64,000 bases of DNA from Costus lasius (lineage: Eukaryota; Streptophyta; Magnoliopsida; Zingiberales; Costaceae), in NCBI GenBank assembly GCA_027563935.2, contig CM050449.1, positions 43,064,507 through 43,128,506 on the forward strand, given 5' to 3'. Numbering within the stretch: the first letter of the stretch is position 1; the number at the start of each line of letters is the position of its first letter. Below the pieces are notes generated by a model. That model searched no databases and was not told the DNA's origin. It saw only the letters and a list, made by a program, of their open reading frames with translations. Positions 36,401 to 47,300 of the stretch are shown one piece after another. The position numbers and the translations under genes are program-made.

Positions 36401-38584
36401 CATCACGCCTGATGCACTGCCCGAGCACTGTTATGAAAAAACAGGCGAATACTCCATTTATGGAGTTAATAGTGTTCAGAAGACGAACACAAAGCTAAAA
36501 AATGGATATCTAATTTTGAATAAGGAAAAATACATACTCCCCTTTACGTATGTATTACCACTTTCGATTGGTGATAAAACGCAGCTTATTATTGGGATGA
36601 ATTTCATTCACAGTTTTAAAGGTGGTCTGCGAATTGAACAAGGAACGCTTACATTTTATAAGAAAGTGGAGGTGATCCAAACAACACCAGTAAGCACTAA
36701 GGTTGCTTTGAGTATTTTTCACGAAGAAGAAGAACTAGACGCTCTAAGTCAAGATTTTATCTGCGAACTGTTTACTTATGATTTAGGTAAGCTGTCAGAT
36801 TATGAACAACAAATTTTGCCAACCTTACAAGACTTAGAAGATACTCAGAACATAGGCAATGACCCAAAAATTTTCTGGCATAAAGACAGTGTAAAGTGTG
36901 CTATAGACATCATTAACAATGACTTGATTATTTCTGATAAACCGATAGTTCCTAGTTTAGAAATGAATGCTGAATTCAAAAGGCATATTAAGGAACTCAC
37001 TGATATGGGTTTGATCAGACCATCAACCTCGAGGCACAGAACAGCAGCGTTTATTGTCAATAAACACTCAGAGATCATAAGGGGAAAAACTCGTATGGTC
37101 TGCAATTACAAAAGATTGAATGATAATACATACAAAGATCCGTATGTATTACCGAATATAGAGCTGTTGGTTACTAAAATAAAAGAAAAGAAAGTGTTTA
37201 GTAAGTTTGATCTGAAATCCGGTTTTCATCAAGTAATGATGTCAGAAGAAAGCATTTCGTGGACAGCGTTCGTTTGTCCTCAAGGGCATTATGAATGGCT
37301 CGTGATGCCATTCGGACTGAAAAATGCACCTTCGGTTTTTCAAAGGAAGATGGACTCAATATTTGGGCAATACGATGACTTCATCTGTGTATACATAGAT
37401 GACATTCTGGTCTTCTCAGAAGATATTAGACTCCATCTACAGCATTTATCAAAATTTTTCTCAATTGTGAAGGAACATGGTCTGGTATTAAATCGTACCA
37501 AAGTCAAGCTTGGAGTCTCAAGGATTGAATTCCTTGGATTAGAAATTGGTGAAGGAGAGGTCAAATTACAACCCCACATAGTAAAGAAATTACTTGATTT
37601 TCCTGATAAAGAGTTAGAGACTTTAAAAGGATTGCAACAGTTTCTCGGTATATTAAACTACGCTAGGAATTACATTCCGAACTTGAGCAAATATACAGGT
37701 CCCCTGTATAATAAATGCTCTAAAACTGGTGAGCAGAGATTTAATAAATACGACTGGATTTCTATTCAAAAAATTTGAGATATTGTTAAGACCTTGCCAC
37801 CGCTACAAATTCCTCCTACAAATGCATATCTGATTGTTGAGACTGATGGTTGTCTCAGTGGATGGGGTGGTATCCTAAAATGGAGACCTTCAAAAGGGTC
37901 TTCTCAAAAGACTGAACAAGTTGCTAGGTATTGCTCAGGTAAATACAAGACAGTAATCTCTAACATTGATGCCGAGATTATGGCGTGCCTTTACTCTCTG
38001 GAAAAGTTTAAGATATTCTTGCTACCTAAAACTGAATTTACCCTACGAACGGATTGTAATGCAATCGTTTCATTCTTTCAAACTGTTACTGCCAGTAAAC
38101 TAGCAAAAAATCGGTGGGTAAATTTTATTGATTACGTCACAGCAACTGGAGTAGAGGTTAAAGTTGAACACATCAAAGGTGTCAACAATACAGGCGCAGA
38201 TAAACTGTCAAGAATAATTGCAACAAACTCCATATGTTATCTCCATGACAGTCCCTGTTTTGAAGTATTTTCTGCTAAAATGACACTTAGCTCAAATTTC
38301 CGCAATCACTTTCTGGGATCACTCCCTGAGCATATTAGCAGTTATATCTGGGATTTGGCAGAGCAAAAGACCTATGACAGCATAATTTCACTCCAAGAAA
38401 TCTTAAAACATCAGGTCGAACCATTGCCGGGAATATACGTCAGGCAATAGTACGGACGGTTTTCATACACAACACATATACAATATGATGAAGTCCAGCC
38501 AGTTGATCAACCTTTTGTTCAGAGGTTATATGAATTGGGTATGATCAGACAATTTGATATAGAATTTGCTGACACGCCGACTTT
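33444..38584 (+). pseudogene. Badnavirus ORF3 polyprotein (copy A), four stops, 3' truncated
   Basis: Same content and order as copy C (see 44366): movement protein, capsid with both Cys regions, protease, RT, RNase H. All parts stay in one frame, with no frameshift. Nonsense codons lie at 35019-35021 (capsid), 36105-36107 (after the second Cys array), 37776-37778 (between RT and RNase H) and 38448-38450 (C-terminal part). It is cut at the DTPT residues by junction J1. This is the most decayed copy of the array. The 37776 stop is a CGA-to-TGA type difference shared with copy B. Confidence 0.9.
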
Positions 38585-38765
38585 GTATTTCTTGAATCAA
38601 TCATGGTTTTGAGTAAGAAACTGAAAGTCTGTGTGTATAGACTGAAAGTACTCAAAATCTGAACACTTGAATCAATCGGAACAGTACTCAGGAATCGATT
38701 TTGTATTTCTTCATATCCAATTTAGATTATATTTTGTGTGTCTATATATCGCACTCATCACTTAC
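38585..38765 (+). other. Scrambled viral junction J1
   Basis: A 181-bp patchwork joining the 3' cut of copy A to mid-ORF3 of copy B. Pieces resemble ORF1 (GAATCA...TTTTGAGTAAG, as near 43803), the leader (GAAACTGAAAGTCTGT, as near 43455), an inverted leader piece (ATCGGAACAGTAC, reverse of about 43479-43491), and the promoter (TTAGATTATATTTTGTGTG, as near 43343) with TATA-like CTATATAT at 38742-38749. The identical patchwork occurs at 49507-49687. Confidence 0.85.
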
Positions 38766-41700
38766 AGTTTCATCATGCCTTCTGTGGTCTATGATGACAC
38801 ACCGATATCACTAGAAAACCATGACATGTATCAAGACATACTGGAAAACACACTACTAACAGAAGAACACTTTAAACTGGAAACAGTAGCCATGACGAAT
38901 GACGAGGCGAGTAGCAGTATGGTCGTTCCCAAACAAACAACAAATACCCAACCAGGTTTTGGGCCAGTCACAACAGTAGATACATCATTAAGAGACAAAA
39001 TACATGAAGCATTCCCAGAGGCTAGAACTAGTCAGCCTAGATATCCAAGACCATTGAAAGTCGACAGATTACCTTCTTTGCCATCTGCCAATTCACATTC
39101 TGGTTCAATCTTACAATTAGGTGAAGATATCTCGCAATGGGAGGATATAATCCGAAGATGGGAATCAAACACCATCACACACTGTACAAACAGATCATTT
39201 ATTGATAACATTGAGAAAGTAATTTACATAGAAAATCTTTTAGGAGAAACCCTGAAAGTTTACTTTCAGAATTGGAGAATGGCTTTTCCACAGGAGTATC
39301 AACAGCTAACAATAACAGCTGATGATACGTCGAACGTAACAACCCAGATCCGACAGATGATTTTAGGCTACGATGAATACCGTGGGTATACTACCATGCA
39401 GAACCAGGCAACGCTAGATTTAGAAGCCTTAACGATCACCTCTATGAAAGATATTGTGCCGTTTTCCAACCAGTATCTGTATCTGGCAGGCAGAACAGGG
39501 GCTGCATTTCTGTCTAGTGAAATGTCTGAACGATACTTTAGAAAACTCCCAGCACCCTACAATACAAAAATTGCCGAATTATGGAAAGAAAAATACCCAA
39601 GGATGACTGTAGGGATTATGCCACGGATAATGTTCACATACGGGGTGTTACAAGAGATTTGCAAAACAAACGAGATGAACAGACAAGCTAAAGACTTCTC
39701 GTTTTGTCAAAACATTGCTGTTCCTGGAACTTACTCAACCAATCCAAGACCAAAGAAGTTCCTTAGGAAATCAACAACTTATAAAAATCATCCCCATAAG
39801 AATCATGTCAGAAAGTTGAAAAAGAAGAAACCGGGCAAGGCAAAATGTAAATGTTTTGTCTGTGGAGAAATGGGGCACTATGCAAATGAGTGCCATAACA
39901 AAAAAGTAAATAGAGAGCGTTTAGCTATCTATCAGCAACTTGAATTATTGCCGGAATGGGATATTATCAGTGTAGGTGAGGACGAAGATCCTGACGATTC
40001 AGATCTTTGTTCTTTTTCTGACGATGAAACAGATGCGATGGAAAGAAAAGAAGTTGTTCTTATGATGGCTGGTGAATCTACAGATTGGATACCAGCAAGA
40101 AAAAATTTTGTGATACCTGTTGAGATTAGTATATGCAGTCACCAATGGATATTGTATCCAGAAGTGACTCCTCACTGCAACAAATGTTTTTTCTGCCCAA
40201 TCAAAACAGTAAAGTGGGCCAGAATGCAGTGTACCCTTTGCCAAATACTGGTTTGCTCTGTTTGTAGCACTCTAAAATTTCAAAAGGAAATACCATTGGG
40301 AGAGTTGCCACCCAGACACGTACAGATTGATTGGAGAAAATTAACTGAAGAACAGGCAAAACATATATGTAACTTAGAGAATGAAGTCCGACAAAGAACT
40401 AAGGGCAAAGAAGTTGTGTATGATGAAGAAGTATGCGTCATGAAAGCAGAAGAGCGTAAACCTATACGGTACGCTAGCGTAAGTAACAATTTGTTGAATT
40501 TAGTCGCCACCGTTGAAATCAATGGCGAAAAATATAATGTGCAGGCAATTTTGGACACCGGGGCTTCAAAGTGCTGCATCACGCCTGATGCACTGCCCGA
40601 GCACTGTTATGAAAAAACAGGCGAATACTCCATTTATGGAGTTAATAGTGTTCAGAAGACGAACACAAAGCTAAAAAATGGATATCTAATTTTGAATAAG
40701 GAAAAATACATACTCCCCTTTACGTATGTATTACCACTTTCGATTGGTGATAAAACGCAGCTTATTATTGGGATGAATTTCATTCACAGTTTTAAAGGTG
40801 GTCTGCGAATTGAACAAGGAACGCTTACATTTTATAAGAAAGTGGAGGTGATCCAAACAACACCAGTAAGCACTAAGGTTGCTTTGAGTATTTTTCACGA
40901 AGAAGAAGAACTAGACGCTCTAAGTCAAGATTTTATCTGCGAACTGTTTACTTATGACTTAGGTAAGCTGTCAGATTATGAACAACAAATTTTGCCAACC
41001 TTACAAGACTTAGAAGATACTCAGAACATAGGCAATGACCCAAAAATTTTCTGGCATAAAGACAGTGTAAAGTGTGCTATAGACATCATTAACAATGACT
41101 TGATTATTTCTGATAAACCGATAGTTCCTAGTTTAGAAATGAATGCTGAATTCAAAAGGCATATTAAGGAACTCACTGATATGGGTTTGATCAGACCATC
41201 AACCTCGAGGCACAGAACAGCAGCGTTTATTGTCAATAAACACTCAGAGATCATAAGGGGAAAAACTCGTATGGTCTGCAATTACAAAAGATTGAATGAT
41301 AATACATACAAAGATCCGTATGTATTACCGAATATAGAGCTGTTGGTTACTAAAATAAAAGAAAAGAAAGTGTTTAGTAAGTTTGATCTGAAATCCGGTT
41401 TTCATCAAGTAATGATGTCAGAAGAAAGCATTTCGTGGACAGCGTTCGTTTGTCCTCAAGGGCATTATGAATGGCTCGTGATGCCATTCGGACTGAAAAA
41501 TGCACCTTCGGTTTTTCAAAGGAAGATGGACTCAATATTTGGGCAATACGATGACTTCATCTGTGTATACATAGATGACATTCTGGTCTTCTCAGAAGAT
41601 ATTAGACTCCATCTACAGCATTTATCAAAATTTTTCTCAATTGTGAAGGAACATGGTCTGGTATTAAATCGTACCAAAGTCAAGCTTGGAGTCTCAAGGA

Positions 41701-43139
41701 TTGAATTCCTTGGATTAGAAATTGGTGAAGGAGAGGTCAAATTACAACCCCACATAGTAAAGAAATTACTTGATTTTCCTGATAAAGAGTTAGAGACTTT
41801 AAAAGGATTGCAACAGTTTCTCGGTATATTAAACTACGCTAGGAATTACATTCCGAACTTGAGCAAATATACAGGTCCCCTGTATAATAAATGCTCTAAA
41901 ACTGGTGAGCGGAGATTTAATAAATACGACTGGATTTCTATTCAAAAAATTTGAGATATTGTTAAGACCTTGCCACCGCTACAAATTCCTCCTACAAATG
42001 CATATCTGATTGTTGAGACTGATGGTTGTCTCAGTGGATGGGGTGGTATCCTAAAATGGAGACCTTCAAAAGGGTCTTCTCAAAAGACTGAACAAGTTGC
42101 TAGGTATTGCTCAGGTAAATACAAGACAGTAATCTCTAACATTGATGCCGAGATTATGGCGTGCCTTTACTCTCTGGAAAAGTTTAAGATATTCTTGCTA
42201 CCTAAAACTGAATTTACCCTACGAACGGATTGTAATGCAATCGTTTCATTCTTTCAAACTGTTACTGCCAGTAAACTAGCAAAAAATCGGTGGGTAAATT
42301 TTATTGATTACGTCACAGCAACTGGAGTAGAGGTTAAAGTTGAACACATCAAAGGTGTCAACAATACAGGCGCAGATAAACTGTCAAGAATAATTGCAAC
42401 AAACTCCATATGTTATCTCCATGACCGTCCCTGTTTTGAAGTATTTTCTGCTAAAATGACACTTAGCTCAAATTTCCGCAATCACTTTCTGGGATCACTC
42501 CCTGAGCATATTAGCAGTTATATCTGGGATTTGGCAGAGCAAAAGACCTATGACAGCATAATTTCACTCCAAGAAATCTTAAAACATCAGGTCGAACCAT
42601 TGCCGGGAATATACGTCAGGCAACAGTACGGACGGTTTTCATACACAACACATATACAATATGATGAAGTCCAGCCAGTTGATCAACCTTTTGTTCAGAG
42701 GTTATATGAATTGGGTATGATCAGACAATTTGATATAGAATTTGCTGACACGCCGACTTTTCTTGGCTCACAATTCTATGGTGCTATTAATGATAATTGT
42801 TACCGCAGTCTTACAATCCATTCAGATTTTCCCCTGCTCATTAATAGACGATTTAAACCTATTACCAGGGTTGTTGCAGTTCACTATGATGTTATATGGC
42901 CTTCTGATCTGGTCACACCTGAGTGGACTCAGATTTATGATAAAGAAGCCTATCATGTCTCACTGGATGGCTTGCCGCGATCATACTTGGGGATTTGGTC
43001 AACCACTTTTAATCTTGTTGTTGATTCTTTGTATTTGCAGGTATGGTTACGAAACAATACGGATAGATGGCCTACATATTTATCTGATGGACAAATTGAT
43101 GGATACGACAGCGAGAATAATTATAGTGACGATTTTTAA
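38766..43139 (+). pseudogene. Badnavirus ORF3, 5'-truncated (copy B), one stop
   Basis: Starts inside the region between movement protein and capsid (SFIMPS) and continues through capsid, both Cys regions, protease, RT and RNase H to the authentic ORF3 stop at 43137-43139. First in-frame ATG is at 38775; the frame also extends upstream into the junction. TGA at 41952-41954 separates RT from RNase H, the same site as in copy A. The C-terminal 126 residues after DTPT, missing in A and C, are present here. Confidence 0.9.
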
Positions 43140-43361
43140 GCATGGCAGACACAAAGAATCTAGCCGTACCCGCACAAGTTGCACACTCATAGGGCGGACG
43201 AAAGCAGATTCACAAAAATGGCAGACAAAGAATCTTTTCGTATTGACAAAAGCAGATTCGCAAAAATGGCAGACAAAGAATCTATTCGCACTCATCACTG
43301 CACATTAAGCTTTTCTTCGGACGCAAGTTTCCGGATGTATGTTAGATTATATTTTGTGTGT

Positions 43362-43370
43362 CTATATATA
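43362..43370 (+). promoter_or_regulatory. TATA box of badnavirus promoter
   Basis: CTATATATA about 60 bases upstream of the primer site. A second copy lies at 54284-54292, and TATA-like pieces of it were carried into J1 and J2. Confidence 0.65.
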
Positions 43371-43418
43371 GTCTTTGTGTGTAAGTTTAGAGTGTGTGTA
43401 CAAGCATCGAGAGAAAAT

Positions 43419-43430
43419 TGGTATCAGAGC
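43419..43430 (+). other. Badnavirus minus-strand primer binding site
   Basis: TGGTATCAGAGC is complementary to plant initiator Met-tRNA and is the hallmark primer site of Caulimoviridae. In copy D the site is cut after TGGTATCA (54341-54348). Confidence 0.85.
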
Positions 43431-43630
43431 AAGTGTTCAAACACTGGGCTCGTGAAGAAACTGAAAGTCTGTAAGTTTGTGTACTGTTCCGATTCCTGAG
43501 TTCGATTTCTATACATGCAGTTACCGTTTTCAACTTCTATCTTGAGTTTTCTGCAAACAAATAGACGTACGAACACGTTAAGCAAAGTTGCTGAATTTGT
43601 GTTCTAAAAGGTGATGTTGAAAGAAAACTT

Positions 43631-44023
43631 ATGGTAGATCGTTTGAAGAACTTAGACTATTTGTCATTAGAAATTAAACCCTGGAAAAAAGTTCTGGTAG
43701 AGAATACTTCTTTCTTCTGCTATTCTGAGCCTCTGTCTGGACACTGTTTACATTCTGATAATTCTCATCTGAACACTGTTACCGATCTATTATTGGTTGT
43801 CTTGAATCAAAACCAGATTTTGAGTAAGCAATTAGCAAATACTTCTTTTGCTAATACAACTAAACAGTTTCGAGAAATCTCTGAGAAGTTGGAATATCTC
43901 AGAGCAACTAGAGAAGAAAACTTGAAACAGCTGTCTCAACTCTCTAGTGTTGTGTCTCAACTTACTGTTAAGATTAACAAAGTTGAAAGTTTATTTAAGA
44001 AACTTGAAGAAACATTGTTATGA
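43631..44023 (+). CDS. Badnavirus ORF1 protein (copy C)
   Basis: 130 residues, somewhat short for badnavirus ORF1. The N-terminal half is polar with no recognised motif. The C-terminal half has Leu at heptad spacing (EKLEYLRATREENLKQL, then QLTVKINKVESLFKKLEETL), suggesting a coiled coil. Function of ORF1 is unclear in the genus; it associates with virions in some members. The frame is intact. Its TGA (44021-44023) overlaps the ORF2 ATG as ATGA, the arrangement badnaviruses use for leaky-scanning translation of ORF1-3 from one RNA. Confidence 0.85.
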   Translation: MVDRLKNLDYLSLEIKPWKKVLVENTSFFCYSEPLSGHCLHSDNSHLNTVTDLLLVVLNQNQILSKQLANTSFANTTKQFREISEKLEYLRATREENLKQLSQLSSVVSQLTVKINKVESLFKKLEETLL

Positions 44024-44376
44024 GCGACAAGGATGTGCGCTACTTAAAAAGTGTAGACACTGTAGCGAATAGTTATCCTCCAGCTAAAGGATTTTATGAT
44101 CCTGAAACTGTAAACGGAACAGCTGCCGATAAAGTAATTATTGCGCAGAACAACATTATTATTGAACTTCTGATTCAGATCCAGAACCTCTTAGCTCATT
44201 CATTAGCACAATCTGCTCCACCTGTTAATCCCAGTTTGTTAGAAGGTTTACAAACCAGCTTAAACAACCTGAATTTAAGCAAAGCAACATCTAGTAAACC
44301 ACCAACGAGGAAATTTCTGGTTCAGACTGATCCTTCAGAATTAGTCAAAGAATATAAAAAGAAAAATGGCCTCTAG
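44020..44376 (+). CDS. Badnavirus ORF2, virion-associated protein type (copy C)
   Basis: 118 residues with a predicted coiled coil in the middle (DKVIIAQNNIIIELLIQIQNL) and a basic C-terminus (EYKKKNGL). Badnavirus ORF2 proteins are small nucleic-acid-binding virion-associated proteins with this layout. The frame is intact. It overlaps ORF1 by four bases and ORF3 by 11 bases (44366-44376). Identified by position, size and architecture. Confidence 0.85.
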   Translation: MSDKDVRYLKSVDTVANSYPPAKGFYDPETVNGTAADKVIIAQNNIIIELLIQIQNLLAHSLAQSAPPVNPSLLEGLQTSLNNLNLSKATSSKPPTRKFLVQTDPSELVKEYKKKNGL

Positions 44377-47300
44377 TAGCCATTCAGTAACAGAAGGTGT
44401 CTCTAATACACAAGACATTATTAGAAGGTACAACACCTTCTCGTCTCTTATGACAAAAATTAAAGGAAAACAAATCATGACTTTGGAAAGATTAGTTGAT
44501 CCTGAGCATCAATTAAAAATAAGTAGATTTAAGAAGGCAGAATTGGTGCCTGCTGAGACGTTATACGAACACAAGTTGTTAGAAACCAAGCAAAAGGTTT
44601 ATCAGCATTACTCAGAATCTATGATCAACTGCAGTAAACAAGATCAGATTCAGTTGTCATTTATCACGGAAGAATCTAAGCACAAGCTGTTAGCACAAGA
44701 CTATAAAACCATACATTTAGGTCTGTGTTTGATAGGAATTCATGGGCTCCACAGGGCTCATTGTGGAACAAAGTGTTTACTCACTTTAGTAGACACCCGG
44801 TTTGCTGATTTAGAGAAAGCCATCATTGGCACTCTAGAAGTGGATATGACTAACAACAAAGAGCTCATTTATTTCGTTCCGGACTTCTTAATGTCTGTCA
44901 AAGATTTTACCAAGCACATAAAATTATTAGTCCAAACGAAAGGATATGAAGATTTTATTGCCGGAAAAAATCTGTTAATAACGAAGGGACTAGTAGCCCG
45001 TATCAGTAACCAAGCACACTGTAACTTCAAGATCCAAATATCTGAAGTTCTGGAGCATTTGAACACCCATGGCATTCAAGCCATGCAAGGGAAGAAAATC
45101 CCTGCTCATGACCTTGAAGGAGCCGAGTGCAAAATCACTCTGCCTGACCTCACTTCTAAGGTCCCTTCAAGCGTGAACCTTTGGAGATCAGACTCATCAC
45201 ATGTCCTTGCACGTTTCTCCAGTTATCAGTCTCGGACGGAACCCGACGACACGTCCGATGTGATTTTAGTACTTCTGTCTAATTCGGATTCGGATTCGGA
45301 CGAATCCTTTTTCAACCCCTGGGGGGAAGATGAAAATGAACACTCTGAAAACTCCGAACAACAGCAAAATAACACTAGTCTGAGGACATACAAAGACGAG
45401 GATGTGTTTACCAATAATAATCCAATTTTTATGGATCCGCAAGATGGAATAGAGCTAAAGGAACACCAAGGTTACCATGACTTGTTGCAAAACTGTTGGT
45501 TAGACGAATCCAGTTTCATCATGCCTTCTATGGTCTATGATGACACACCGATATCACTAGAAAACCATGACATGTATCAAGACATACTGGAAAACACACT
45601 ACTAACAGAAGAACACTTTAAACTGGAAACAGTAGCCATGACGAATGACGAGGCGAGTAGCAGTATGGTCGTTCCCAAACAAACAACAAATACCCAACCA
45701 GGTTTTGGGCCAGTCACAACAGTAGATACATCATTAAGAGACAAAATACATGAAGCATTCCCAGAGGCTAGAACTAGTCAGCCTAGATATCCAAGACCGT
45801 TGAAAGTCGACAGATTACCTTCTTTGCCATCTGCCAATTCACATTCTGGTTCAATCTTACAATTAGGTGAAGATATCTCGCAATGGGAGGATATAATCCG
45901 AAGATGGGAATCAAACACCATCACACACTGTACAAACAGATCATTTATTGATAACACTGAGAAAGTAATTTACATAGAAAATCTTTTAGGAGAAACCCTG
46001 AAAGTTTACTTTCAGAATTGGAGAATGGCTTTTCCACAGGAGTATCAACAGCTAACAATAACAGCTGATGATACGTCGAACGTAACAACCCAGATCCGAC
46101 AGATGATTTTAGGCTACGATGAATACCGTGGGTATACTACCATGCAGAACCAGGCAACGCTAGATTTAGAAGCCTTAACGATCACCTCTATGAAAGATAT
46201 TGTGCCGTTTTCCAACCAGTATCTGTATCTGGCAGGCAGAACAGGGGCTGCATTTCTGTCTAGTGAAATGTCTGAACGATACTTTAGAAAACTCCCAGCA
46301 CCCTACAATACAAAAATTGCCGAATTATGGAAAGAAAAATACCCAAGGATGACTATAGGGATTATGCCACGGATAATGTTCACATACGGGGTGTTACAAG
46401 AGATTTGCAAAACAAACGAGATGAACAGACAAGCTAAAGACTTCTCGTTTTGTCAAAACATTGCTGTTCCTGGAACTTACTCAACCAATCCAAGACCAAA
46501 GAAGTTCCTTAGGAAATCAACAACTTATAAAAATCATCCCCATAAGAATCATGTCAGAAAGTTGAAAAAGAAGAAACCGGGCAAGGCAAAATGTAAATGT
46601 TTTGTCTGTGGAGAAATGGGGCACTATGCAAATGAGTGCCATAACAAAAAAGTAAATAGAGAGCGTTTAGCTATCTATCAGCAACTTGAATTATTGCCGG
46701 AATGGGATATTATTAGTGTAGGTGAGGACGAAGATCCTGACGATTCAGATCTTTGTTCTTTTTCTGACGATGAAACAGATGCGATGGAAAGAAAAGAAGT
46801 TGTTCTTATGATGGCTGGTGAATCTACAGATTGGATACCAGCAAGAAAAAATTTTGTGATACCTGTTGAGATTAGTATATGCAGTCACCAATGGATATTG
46901 TATCCAGAAGTGACTCCTCACTGCAACAAATGTTTTTTCTGCCCAATCAAAACAGTAAAGTGGGCCAGAATGCAGTGTACCCTTTGCCAAATACTGGTTT
47001 GCTCTGTTTGTAGCACTCTAAAATTTCAAAAGGAAATACCATTGGGAGAGTTGCCACCCAGACACGTACAGATTGATTGGAGAAAATTAACTGAAGAACA
47101 GGCAAAACATATATGTAACTTAGAGAATGAAGTCCGACAAAGAACTAAGGGCAAAGAAGTTGTGTATGACGAAGAAGTATGCGTCATGAAAGCAGAAGAG
47201 CGTAAACCTATACGGTACGCTAGCGTAAGTAACAATTTGTTGAATTTAGTCGCCACCGTTGAAATCAATGGCGAAAAATATAATGTGCAGGCAATTTTGG

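Larger units (their letters stand above)
43140..43630 (+). promoter_or_regulatory. Badnavirus intergenic region with promoter and primer site
   Basis: 491 bp between the ORF3 stop and the ORF1 start. Contents: three copies of ATGGCAGAC(A)AAAGAATCT-like sequence (43142, 43218, 43266; the last two in a 48-bp direct repeat); a TATA box CTATATATA at 43362-43370; a primer site TGGTATCAGAGC at 43419-43430; and a tiny ORF (43614-43637, seven codons) overlapping the ORF1 start. The repeats are likely enhancer elements of the pregenomic promoter. The distance from TATA to primer site is only about 50 bases, shorter than expected for badnaviruses, so part of the leader may have been lost. Confidence 0.8.
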
